Shown here piece by piece: positions 1 to 5,369 of a DNA stretch of 13,020 bases. The notes under the pieces are model-generated. The model worked only from the letters and a program-made list of their open reading frames with translations. It searched no databases and had not been told where the DNA came from. The stretch is from contig JAYUQR010000053.1 in assembly GCA_043756665.1 (NCBI GenBank), positions 1 to 13,020 of the forward strand. The letters are read 5' to 3'. The DNA comes from STC-74 sp043756665. GTDB taxonomy: Bacteria > Patescibacteriota > Gracilibacteria > BD1-5 > UBA2023. The first letter of the stretch is position 1. The number at the start of each line of letters is the position of its first letter. Made by a program: the position numbers and the translations under genes.

Positions 1-2
1 AA

Positions 3-830
3 AAGAGAGAAATTCTCCGTAAGAAATGAGAATTCGATCTCTATTACAAGGGGGTCAAGTGAATAGGCAAAAATATAGGAAGCAAAAATATCACTGGAAA
101 ATATATCACTGACAGTGAAGATGTGGAAAATGGATATTACTCTCATTTTGTAAAAAATGGAAAGAATCTTCTCTTTGTCTGACATCCAAATGGTCTTACG
201 GATGCCTATAATAGCGTCCTATGTTCAGCAGGATCATGATACTATGGTGCGGTTGCTGTCGGAGGAGACTCGACTGAGATATATAACTGCGTCTCAGTCA
301 TGCGTTCCCATGAGTGTTATTATTCGTATTTTCTCGAGCATTGTTCTCATTGTTTCGGATGTATCGGGCTCAAAAATACTGAATATGCTCTCTTTAATAC
401 GGTCTATGAAAAAGATGAATGGTTTCGATTAGTGTGACTTATTTGTGCGGATATGGAAAGATCTGGCCTCCTTGGGGATTTCTTTCCAGCGACATGTTGT
501 CCATTTTTCTATGAGGATACTCTGGCTGCACTTATGGATAACCGACTAATATCAGATCTCACAAAAGATCACTGATATCTCACTCGATCTATAAAACAAT
601 CCTGATATCCTGAATCGATACAACCTATAGAATACAGTGAGCTCTGAAACTATGAAGGATATCGTGACAAGTCATGGTATATAGAAGAAGATATTCTTCA
701 AAAGATTATCAGGGATGATGAAGGAAATCTCTACACTATACAGCCACTCGAAAGAGATTTCCTTATCCGACATGCATTCCCCCTTCCTCGTAGATACTTC
801 ATGAGGAGAATCAGGGACAATTTTACATAA
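3..830 (+). CDS. CPR-type conserved protein with CxxCxxC motif, 5' end cut off
   Basis: The frame is open from the left edge and gives 275 residues up to UAA at 828-830. Several in-frame UGA codons are read as Gly. The core motif SHCFGCIGLKN carries Cys at residues 114, 117 and 120. Together with the later segments DFFPATCCPFFYED and HAFPLPRR, it matches my memory of a large family of uncharacterised proteins in CPR genomes that usually carry zinc-ribbon cysteines. In this copy the C-terminal part (PLPRRYFMRRIRDNF) lacks the CxxC pair I would expect there, so one metal site may be lost. The true start lies outside the window. It sits 26 bp ahead of rpiA on the same strand, so the two are probably co-transcribed. 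Function is unknown; metal or nucleic acid binding is only inferred. Confidence 0.75.
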
Positions 831-856
831 ATTTAGATATATTCTTATTCTCTATT

Positions 857-1555
857 ATGCACTGGAACACACCTCTTATCTCATCTTTTGGCTGGTCGGG
901 TGAGATCTCGAATCGCGAAGCGAAGGAAAAAGTCGCACGGATCATCGCAGAAAAAGTATCAGATGGTGATGTGATATGAGCGGGATCAGGATCGACGGCA
1001 TACCTCGCACTCATCGCTATTGCTGAGAAGATGCGGGAAAAAAATCTCACTCTCCGAATCATACCCACCTCTCGGGAGATCGCACTGACATGTACCCGGC
1101 TCGGTATCCCGACAACTTCTCTCATCTCTGAGAAACCTGATTGGTACTTCGATGGAGCGGATGAGGTAGATACCATGAACAATCTTATCAAGGGTCGCTG
1201 AGGTGCTCTATACCAAGAGAAGCTCATCATGCGATCGAGCTCGAAGAACTATATCCTCGTCGATGCATCGAAGTATGTGACAGGGCTCTGAGAAAAATTC
1301 CCTATCCCCGTAGAAGTATTTCCAGATGCACTCTATCTTGTCGAGCATGATCTCCATCTCCTCGGTGCCCATGAGATCACACTCAGACTCGCGAAAGGGA
1401 AAGATGGTCCTATTATCACGGAAAGTGGAGGATTCATCCTCGATACACGCTTCACTCAGATCATCCCGACACTCGAACGAGATATAAAATCAATTACCGG
1501 AGTCATCGAGAGTGGACTCTTTCAGGGATATGCTGTAGAGGTTATTATGGGATAG
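857..1555 (+). CDS. rpiA: Ribose-5-phosphate isomerase A
   Basis: RpiA interconverts ribulose 5-phosphate and ribose 5-phosphate in the cytosolic pentose phosphate pathway, feeding nucleotide synthesis. The 232-residue product has the usual length of the family and its key motifs: the phosphate loop GAGSGSTA (41-48), DGADE (99-103), and KGRGGALYQEK (112-122), in which E121 corresponds to the catalytic Glu. EKFPIPVEVFP follows at 146-156. Three glycines, G41, G115 and G145, are encoded by UGA. Two of them are invariant in the family, which is direct evidence for code 25. ATG at 857 is the first Met and aligns with normal RpiA N-termini (EAKEKVARIIAEKV). No Shine-Dalgarno is visible; the start is preceded by TCTCTATT. 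It lies downstream of the CPR-type protein and upstream of the DUF378 gene. Confidence 0.96.
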
Positions 1556-1654
1556 TTCCTTTTCTACTCACTATTATGCGAGCCTCTATTACTTCTTGCA
1601 TCTGAAGAGGATACACATAGAATATTAGAGCTTTATCCATTAACTATTTTTTCT

Positions 1655-1891
1655 ATGATGAATGCTGTCGGAAAGTGTTGCTCCGTCCACGGTATCGCGT
1701 ATGTCTTAGTATTGGTCGGGGCGGTGAATTGGGGACTCGTGGGTGTCGGTGGCTTTGTCGGGAAGAATCTCAACCTCGTCAATCTCCTTCTCGGGACTTG
1801 GCCGATGGTTGAATGGGTCGTCTATATCCTCGTCGGACTCTCGGCTCTCGCGATGCTCTCCCAGGGGTCATGTAGTCGCTGTCAGAAATAG
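1655..1891 (+). CDS. DUF378 family small membrane protein
   Basis: This 78-residue protein has the DUF378 pattern: a first membrane helix with GAVNWGLVG (about 14-32), a short loop with NLVNLLLG, then a second helix WVVYILVGLSALAML (about 54-68). The C-terminus SCSRCQK adds a CxxC pair, and there is a CC pair near the N-terminus. The function of DUF378 is not established; the protein should sit in the cytoplasmic membrane. No UGA codon occurs in the frame. Either of two consecutive Met codons (1655 or 1658) could be the start. The gap to rpiA is 99 bp, and an intrinsic terminator follows the stop by 16 bp, so this gene closes the plus-strand transcription unit. Confidence 0.88.
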   Translation: MMNAVGKCCSVHGIAYVLVLVGAVNWGLVGVGGFVGKNLNLVNLLLGTWPMVEWVVYILVGLSALAMLSQGSCSRCQK

Positions 1892-1907
1892 ACTGCGATA
1901 CCCAGAG

Positions 1908-1935
1908 AATCTGTCCTATACGGGCAGATTTTTTT
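1908..1935 (+). terminator. Rho-independent terminator after the DUF378 gene
   Basis: The arms AATCTGTCC (1908-1916) and GGGCAGATT (1922-1930) pair over 9 bp with one G-U, the loop is 5 nt, and T's run to 1935. The T-tract contains the stop codon of the convergent hydrolase gene (TAA on the minus strand at 1934-1936), so the two genes are packed tail to tail. On the minus strand the hairpin is not followed by U's, so it should act only on plus-strand transcripts. Confidence 0.8.
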
Positions 1936-2521
1936 ATGTACCTCGACTCTGGAGAATTTGCTCTGTATTCATGACCGTCCCGAGTTTCGCGATGGCGATG
2001 AGGGCAGCATCATGATGCTCTTGACTGATAGTGGCACAGGCATCAGCGATGACCGTCACTCGGAAATCTCGATCATGACCATCACGAGTGATACTCGAGA
2101 CCGCGAGATCGGTCGCTACTCAGGCAACGATGATCGTATCGATCCCCTGATTTCTGAGGTATTCCTCGAGGTCTGTCTGATAAAATGGACTCACGCGAAT
2201 CTTCGTGAGAGTCATATCATCCTCTCTATGATCGAGTTCTGAGAGGAACGCTGTCGACCATGTATCCTCTCGTAGTATCCCAGCACTTGGGGCCCCAGAA
2301 AACCTCGGAGATACCTGAGAACAGTTATCATAGTTCTCATGGAACCCGAGACGTATCCAGATAATCTCCTCTCCCTGCTCACGGAAATATCGGATGAGTT
2401 TCTGGACGTTTTCGACCGTATGATGTTCATGACAAAACTTCCCCATTCCCTGTGGAGTGATCTTCCCATCTGGATGGAGAAATTCATTGATGAAGTCGAT
2501 GAGGATAAGTGCACGAGACAT
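1934..2521 (-). CDS. Isochorismatase-fold hydrolase with Ala at the catalytic Cys position
   Basis: The 195-residue product is a full-length isochorismatase/cysteine-hydrolase domain: ALILIDFINEFLHP (4-17) with the triad Asp D9, TKIRVSPFYQTDLEEYL (106-122) with the triad Lys K107, GVATDLAV (134-141), and VTVIADACAT (155-164). Reading stops falsely at the UGA for G134 if the standard code is used. In nicotinamidase-like members the GVATDxCV motif carries the nucleophilic Cys; here the codon is GCG (A140). True isochorismatases such as EntB and PhzD also work without that Cys, so the protein may still be an enzyme of the non-thiol type, or it may be catalytically altered. The substrate cannot be predicted. 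ATG at 2521 is the first start after an upstream stop; no Shine-Dalgarno is seen. The gene stands alone and is convergent with the DUF378 gene. Confidence 0.9.
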
Positions 2522-2672
2522 GTGGAGGAGATTATTTTACGATATAGAAGTCCTCTATTCCACGAGCCCACCTTCGGCATATTTTTTCATCACAGAGTTT
2601 AGAAGGGTTTGGTACATTTTTTCTTTATCCTAGCTAGATTCTAATCCAAATTGCATACATCAAGTAAGTCTC

Positions 2673-2858
2673 TTAGAATATCTCTTTAGGAGTACGGTAA
2701 TTATGGCGTTTTTTTGGTCTTGAGTTTAGCAGTATTTGGATTTTATCCAAATATTTTTGTAGAACCTTTTTATGTACTTTTTTTGGAATAAACTTGCGAG
2801 AAAATAAAATAAGTAGACTGAAGGTTTTTTTTGTGGTGAAAATCTGAGTAAAAATGGC
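2673..2858 (-). pseudogene. IS30-type transposase, C-terminal remnant
   Basis: Read on the minus strand, the frame gives RKFIPKKVHKK, then KYLDKIQILLNSRPKKRHNYRTPKEIF, and then UAA. The pattern xFxPK...LNxRPRKxxxYxTPxEVF is the hallmark C-terminus of IS30 transposases. The catalytic DDE domain is absent. The sequence upstream of about 2798 no longer looks like transposase and runs into the toxin stop codon at 2859. The rest of the 2522-2858 interval holds an AT-rich stretch and a 20-codon minus-strand ORF (2555-2617) that I do not trust. I infer an old, truncated insertion sequence next to the toxin-antitoxin locus. Confidence 0.7.
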
Positions 2859-3208
2859 CTAGATTTCTATGATATCGAACTTTTTATTTTCGATATCACT
2901 GAGATGGCGGAGTATCTCTCTACTCAGCATGGGAGCAGATTCTTTGGTGATATTGTATCCATCTTTTGATTCTTTTTTCGCGATAAAGAATGGGATCATC
3001 TGTCCTCTATATTCATGAAACCAGAGACATATGCGGACTTTTTTCGAGAAAAAGTATCACTTGAGCACTTTTCCATCGGCGAAAGTATAGAGCTCGATGA
3101 AGTTTTTGAGTCCACTTTGGTATTTTTTCGATTCTTTCTCGATCATAGAAAGATCGATCCGATTTTCTCGAGATTTTTTCGGAATGTTTCTGTGATTATG
3201 AGCTTCAT
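2859..3208 (-). CDS. RelE/ParE-superfamily toxin, reading frame shifted
   Basis: The body of the protein reads MIEKESKKYQSGLKNF, then ELYTFADGKVLKGYFFSKK, RICLWFHEYRGQMIPFFIAKKESKDGYNITKES, and ends at TAG 2859-2861. The LYxF...LKGYxxxKK and IPFFIxKKESxxGxNIT pattern fits small RelE/HigB-like mRNA interferases. The natural N-terminus, MKLIITETFRKNLEKIGSIF, starts at ATG 3208, which overlaps the antitoxin end as in typical toxin-antitoxin operons. It lies in the frame that needs a -1 shift around 3150-3170 to join the body. Two A6 tracts and a TTT-CTA-TGA stretch lie near the switch. The body frame alone can be opened from 3263, but those first residues are just antitoxin codons read out of frame. 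The gene is therefore a one-base deletion mutant, a sequencing error or, less likely, programmed frameshifting. One UGA (3057-3059) sits inside the body as Gly. Confidence 0.65.
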
Positions 3209-3471
3209 AAAGCGGTATCGAGAGCGGATGAGAGGCGTGTGAGTGAGTGACGGACATTCTCATCTTCGAAGAGCCTATCGAACTCTAGTTCTCGGAGTCA
3301 TACACTCATATTACCATCATTGTATGATCGGATAAACTGTCTGATGACGACACTCGGATTCAGTCCATCTCGGTGTGTCTGATCGCGAAATGTCTCATAG
3401 AGATTCCTCTCTGCTCTGATGGCGAAAGAGATTGTATCTGTTTTTTTCTTTTGGATAGATACTGAGGGCAT
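3196..3471 (-). CDS. Ribbon-helix-helix antitoxin (RelB/DinJ-like)
   Basis: The 91-residue protein starts MPSVSIQKKKTDTISFAIRAE. Residues 13-50 form a ribbon-helix-helix: the strand TISFAIRA, helix RNLYETFRDQTHRDG, then NPSVVIRQFIRSYNDG. This is the DNA-binding and dimer part of RelB/DinJ antitoxins; the charged C-terminal part (about 58-91) would wrap the toxin. UGA encodes G58 and G89. In the standard code the second UGA would end the protein in an ATGA overlap with the toxin start. Under code 25 the antitoxin runs two codons further and overlaps the toxin gene by 13 bp. It is first in the operon and is preceded by a promoter and a 21-bp palindrome suited to autoregulation. Confidence 0.85.
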
Positions 3472-3475
3472 AAAG

Positions 3476-3496
3476 TTGTATTACAGTGTAATACAA
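3476..3496 (-). promoter_or_regulatory. Perfect 21-bp palindromic operator of the toxin-antitoxin operon
   Basis: The arms TTGTATTACA and TGTAATACAA surround a single central G without mismatch. The site begins 5 bp upstream of the antitoxin ATG and covers the expected transcription start. Ribbon-helix-helix antitoxins bind such dyads to repress their own operon; that this one does so is inferred from position and symmetry. Confidence 0.7.
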
Positions 3497-3499
3497 AAA

Positions 3500-3527
3500 A
3501 GTATAATCAGTCTCATAAAAAATGCAA
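3500..3527 (-). promoter_or_regulatory. Promoter of the toxin-antitoxin operon
   Basis: Reading the minus strand, a -35 TTGCAT (3522-3527) and a -10 TATACT (3500-3505) are separated by 16 bp. Transcription would start near 3493, inside the palindromic operator, so a bound antitoxin would block initiation. Confidence 0.6.
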
Positions 3528-3550
3528 GGGAAGAAAAACCCACCTTGCTC

Positions 3551-3602
3551 TGTCATTCCCACCTCCGCTCTGGACACGTTCTGAACTTGATTCAGGATCC
3601 AG
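3551..3602 (+). repeat. Dispersed intergenic repeat, TGTCATTCC type
   Basis: It begins TGTCATTCCCACCTCCG and contains the inverted repeat CTGAA-cttga-TTCAG followed by GATCCAGAAT. This style of short palindromic intergenic repeat recurs in the window at 8999-9051, and a degenerate start is seen at 9318. No coding capacity is seen. Confidence 0.5.
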
Positions 3603-3661
3603 AATAGAAGATGCTGAAATATATTCACCATGACTATGGGCAATGTTATCTCGCAACTCAT

Positions 3662-3687
3662 CGAAAAGAAAAATCCACCCGAGGGAG
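3662..3687. repeat. 26-bp direct repeat, copy 1 (terminator-like)
   Basis: The sequence is identical over 26 bp to 4167-4192, and its first 13 bases recur at 4042-4054. On the minus strand it forms part of a hairpin (arms ATCCAC/GTGGAT) followed by TTTTTCTTTT, so it may be a mobile or reused terminator module. No minus-strand gene is visible upstream of this copy. Confidence 0.6.
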
Positions 3688-3701
3688 TGTGGATGAATTA
3701 T

Positions 3702-3729
3702 TTGCAATTTGCCACCATCAAAATACAAT
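3702..3729 (+). promoter_or_regulatory. Promoter for the candidate structured RNA
   Basis: A -35 TTGCAA (3702-3707) and a -10 TACAAT (3724-3729, five of six consensus bases) lie 16 bp apart. The predicted start at about 3736 is the first base of the first hairpin, which supports a dedicated RNA promoter. Confidence 0.5.
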
Positions 3730-3735
3730 CTTTTC

Positions 3736-3924
3736 GCTCCTGCTTTCACAGGAGCAGGAGTTTTTAATTCTTAACCCCATATCTTATGGGCAAACTCCTC
3801 AGGTATATCTGTATCTTCATGGGATATCAGATAGTCACTCATAAGGTGACAGGTCGATATAGACGGAAACTTCTCCGTCAGTATCGATAACAGAAAAATC
3901 CCCGTTCACAGCGGGGATTTTTTT
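3736..3924 (+). ncRNA. Candidate structured RNA, about 190 nt, unknown family
   Basis: Nearly the whole segment folds into helices laid back to back. Helix 1 is GCTCCTG 3736-3742 with CAGGAGC 3749-3755. Helix 2 is AGGAGTTT 3756-3763 with AAACTCCT 3792-3799, enclosing CCCAT/ATGGG 3776-3790. Helix 3 is TATCTGTATC 3806-3815 with GATA-t-CAGATA 3823-3833. Helix 4 is GTCAC 3834-3838 with GTGAC 3846-3850. Helix 5 is TCGATA and GACGGA with TCCGTC and TATCGA (3854-3887). Helix 6 is the terminator at 3894-3924. A promoter sits exactly upstream. A competing hairpin, CTCCTGCT 3737-3744 with AGCAGGAG 3753-3760 and then TTTTT, would act as an early terminator and excludes helix 2, suggesting a switch. A 34-codon ORF (3786-3890) lies inside, but its ATG is buried in a stem. 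I recognise no signature of tmRNA, RNase P, SRP or 6S RNA. Confidence 0.5.
3894..3924. terminator. Strong bidirectional intrinsic terminator
   Basis: The 11-bp perfect arms AAAAATCCCCG (3894-3904) and CGGGGATTTTT (3912-3922) enclose a 7-nt loop. T's follow on the plus strand and TTTTTCT on the minus strand. It ends the candidate RNA on the plus strand. Confidence 0.85.
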
Positions 3925-4065
3925 ATAGGAGCTTTTAATTCTCCTCCTCAGGTATTCCTCTTGCGAGGTTGGATTTATTATAGGCTATTTTCCGAGAAAT
4001 CAAAACTATTTCATCATTTCTGCATGTGAGACAAATTCTTTCGAAAAGAAAAATTCACTCTGCCC

Positions 4066-4154
4066 GTCATCGCGAGGAGTGTGGCGACCTGGCGATCCAG
4101 GAAATAAAAAGGAATCCTCATATTTGCTGGATTGCTTCACAGGCTCGCAATGAC
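4066..4154. repeat. MITE-like imperfect palindrome
   Basis: The left end GTCATCGCGAGGAGTG...GCGATCCAG (4066-4100) is an imperfect inverted copy of the right end CTGGATTGCTTC...CTCGCAATGAC (4127-4154). Elements of this GTCATTGCGAGG...CTCGCAATGAC type are widespread in bacterial intergenic DNA. A right half alone recurs at 5385-5412. No ORF is present. The remaining interval 3925-4065 is AT-rich with nothing recognisable except a short piece of the 26-bp repeat at 4041-4054. Confidence 0.75.
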
Positions 4155-4167
4155 GAAAACCAATCGC

Positions 4168-4195
4168 GAAAAGAAAAATCCACCCGAGGGAGGAT
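4168..4195 (-). terminator. Terminator of the zinc-ribbon membrane protein gene; contains 26-bp repeat copy 2
   Basis: On the minus strand ATCCTCCC and GGGTGGAT (plus positions 4178-4195) pair with one mismatch and are followed by TTTTTCTTTT. It begins 19 bp after the stop codon of the minus-strand gene. The bases 4167-4192 are identical to 3662-3687. Confidence 0.65.
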
Positions 4196-4213
4196 AAGTC
4201 CCGCCTTTTTTAT

Positions 4214-4744
4214 TTATAATCCAAATGAGTCAAGAACTCGAACCAATATAAAGCTCAATATCAGAAAAATAAGTACTGATAAAACCCTTATGATTATTCT
4301 TAAGTACTTACTTCTTACTCTATTATTTATTAAAGGATAAGTATAGTAAGATATAAAGAGTGCCTGTCAGATCAAAAGCATAGGTTTTTCCATTACTGAT
4401 TCCCATTTAAATAAAGGTATAAGTAATATTAATAGTGTTCAGGAAATAACTTCTCCATATCAAAAGCTTTTTCATGATTTTCTTCTAAGGCTAATAGATC
4501 TATATCATATCGCTGCTAATATAAGTCATATTCCTGAGAAGATTGCTTGTCTATTTTCAATACTCCCAGCTCAAGATATGAAAATTAAAATTCAAAGAAC
4601 TAAAGTCCAATAAAATACCTTTCTTGTATTATCTACCGTTAGTAGATTCTTGTCAGAACTAGATTCCATAATCCACTCACCGCAATGTTTGCATTTTTTT
4701 GCTGTTTCTTGAATTTCTTCAGAGCAGAATGGACATTTTTTCAT
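4214..4744 (-). CDS. Zinc-ribbon multi-pass membrane protein
   Basis: The 176-residue protein opens with a small zinc ribbon, CPFC (C4, C7) and CKHCG (C18, C21), typical of zinc_ribbon-headed membrane proteins. About five hydrophobic helices follow, near 43-60, 67-82, 98-112, 121-138 and 149-170. Eight glycines are written as UGA, so the standard code hides the gene completely. The stop is UAA at 4214-4216. ATG 4744 is the only sensible start because the zinc ribbon begins immediately. A hairpin containing a TATAAT box lies just upstream, and a terminator follows the stop. The protein family's function is unknown; the zinc ribbon should face the cytoplasm. There is no Shine-Dalgarno. Confidence 0.85.
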
Positions 4745-4748
4745 AATA

Positions 4749-4794
4749 AAAAAGAAAGAATAAATTGATTATATCTATTCTTTCTTTTTGTCTA
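4749..4794. promoter_or_regulatory. 14-bp perfect hairpin with embedded promoter between two minus-strand genes
   Basis: The arms at 4749-4762 and 4776-4789 (AAAAAGAAAGAATA and its complement) are perfect; the minus-strand side ends in TTTTTTATT, so the hairpin can terminate the upstream small gene. The same DNA carries TATAAT (4768-4773) in its loop and TAGACA (4789-4794) 15 bp upstream on the minus strand. This would give the zinc-ribbon gene its own promoter with a leader of about 20 nt. Confidence 0.5.
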
Positions 4795-4798
4795 GCTT

Positions 4799-5125
4799 TT
4801 AACTAAGTTGAACCTCAATATCTATTTGATCAACGCAAGAAGTTCTTTGTTTTCACTGTGTTTCGATGGTGTACCAATCTCACTTTACTAGCTCTATATT
4901 TTCTAGTTTAGCCAAAGGTAAGCATCTCCATCTACTTTTTAGAGGAGTTATTATTCATTCTGAGGCACTTGTTCATCAGAATTGACAGAATAACGCCTGC
5001 TCTTCGGTTCATTTTAATCCTAGGACATGAGGACACATTTCTCTATTGTATCATTCATATACTGCATGAACTTGAAGTTGTTTCTCTATCGCTTCTTTGA
5101 TCTTACTGTATATTATTGTAGACAT
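4799..5125 (-). CDS. Small conserved protein of unassigned function (WYL-like pattern)
   Basis: The 108-residue protein contains VYEGYNREMCPHVLGLKG, EQALFCQFGGTSASEG, SRWRCLPLAKLENIEL and QRTSCVDQIDIEV. I recognise the order Y-x-GYxRxxxPHxxGxxxxxxxALxxxQxGGxSxSG...WRxxxLxxLxN as one shared by small bacterial hypothetical proteins and distantly like WYL-type domains, but I cannot name a function. Seven glycines are UGA, including both in FGG, so the gene is invisible in the standard code. The stop is UAA 4799-4801. ATG 5125 is preceded by an AT-rich stretch without Shine-Dalgarno. The gene is followed by the hairpin at 4749-4789. Confidence 0.75.
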
Positions 5126-5226
5126 ATTGTAAAGGGGTTAATAAAAATTAATGTTGATTTTTGTCTATTAAACCTTATCATCCTTCAGCGTATTTTTCTG
5201 AATTTTTTTCGGGAGAAACTTCGACT

Positions 5227-5256
5227 TCCAATCTAGTTGCGTAGATTGGATTTTTT
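5227..5256 (+). terminator. Orphan plus-strand intrinsic terminator
   Basis: The 9-bp perfect arms TCCAATCTA (5227-5235) and TAGATTGGA (5242-5250) enclose a 6-nt loop and are followed by TTTTTT. It lies in the 5126-5369 gap upstream of a minus-strand gene. No plus-strand protein gene precedes it, so it may end an antisense or small RNA. The rest of the gap is AT-rich and shows no gene. Confidence 0.7.
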
Positions 5257-5290
5257 ATTTGCTATAAAGAAGTAGTAACATATTAAGTAT

Positions 5291-5334
5291 CTTAAAGAAT
5301 AAATCCCCAACCTTGTATTAGAAGATTAGGGATT
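5291..5334 (-). terminator. Terminator downstream of the KilA-N gene
   Basis: On the minus strand AATCCCTAATCTT (plus 5322-5334) pairs with AAGGTTGGGGATT (plus 5302-5314) over 13 bp with two G-U pairs. The loop is 7 nt and TATTCTTTAA follows. It lies about 35 bp past the KilA-N stop codon. Confidence 0.7.
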
Positions 5335-5369
5335 GTATTTTAACTTTCACTTATGTCTTCTAATTTCAC

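Noticed and set aside
157..432. 91-codon ORF in frame 1
   Set aside because: The overlapping frame with UGA as Gly gives the CPR-type cysteine protein, which is clearly the real gene.
2555..2617. 20-codon minus-strand ORF upstream of the hydrolase gene
   Set aside because: Too short and unsupported; it could be chance in AT-rich DNA left by the insertion sequence.
2734..2752. Hairpin ATTTGGAT-ttt-ATCCAAAT followed by T's
   Set aside because: It coincides with transposase codons (LDKIQ) and no plus-strand gene precedes it.
3057..3263. Start of the toxin at 3263 (MRMSVTHSH...)
   Set aside because: The first residues are antitoxin codons in another frame; the proper toxin N-terminus begins at 3208.
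3786..3890. 34-codon basic ORF (MGKLLRYICIF...) before the strong terminator
   Set aside because: Its ATG lies inside a hairpin, it has no ribosome site, and all of it overlaps helices of the candidate RNA. I treat the segment as non-coding, though a small protein is not excluded.
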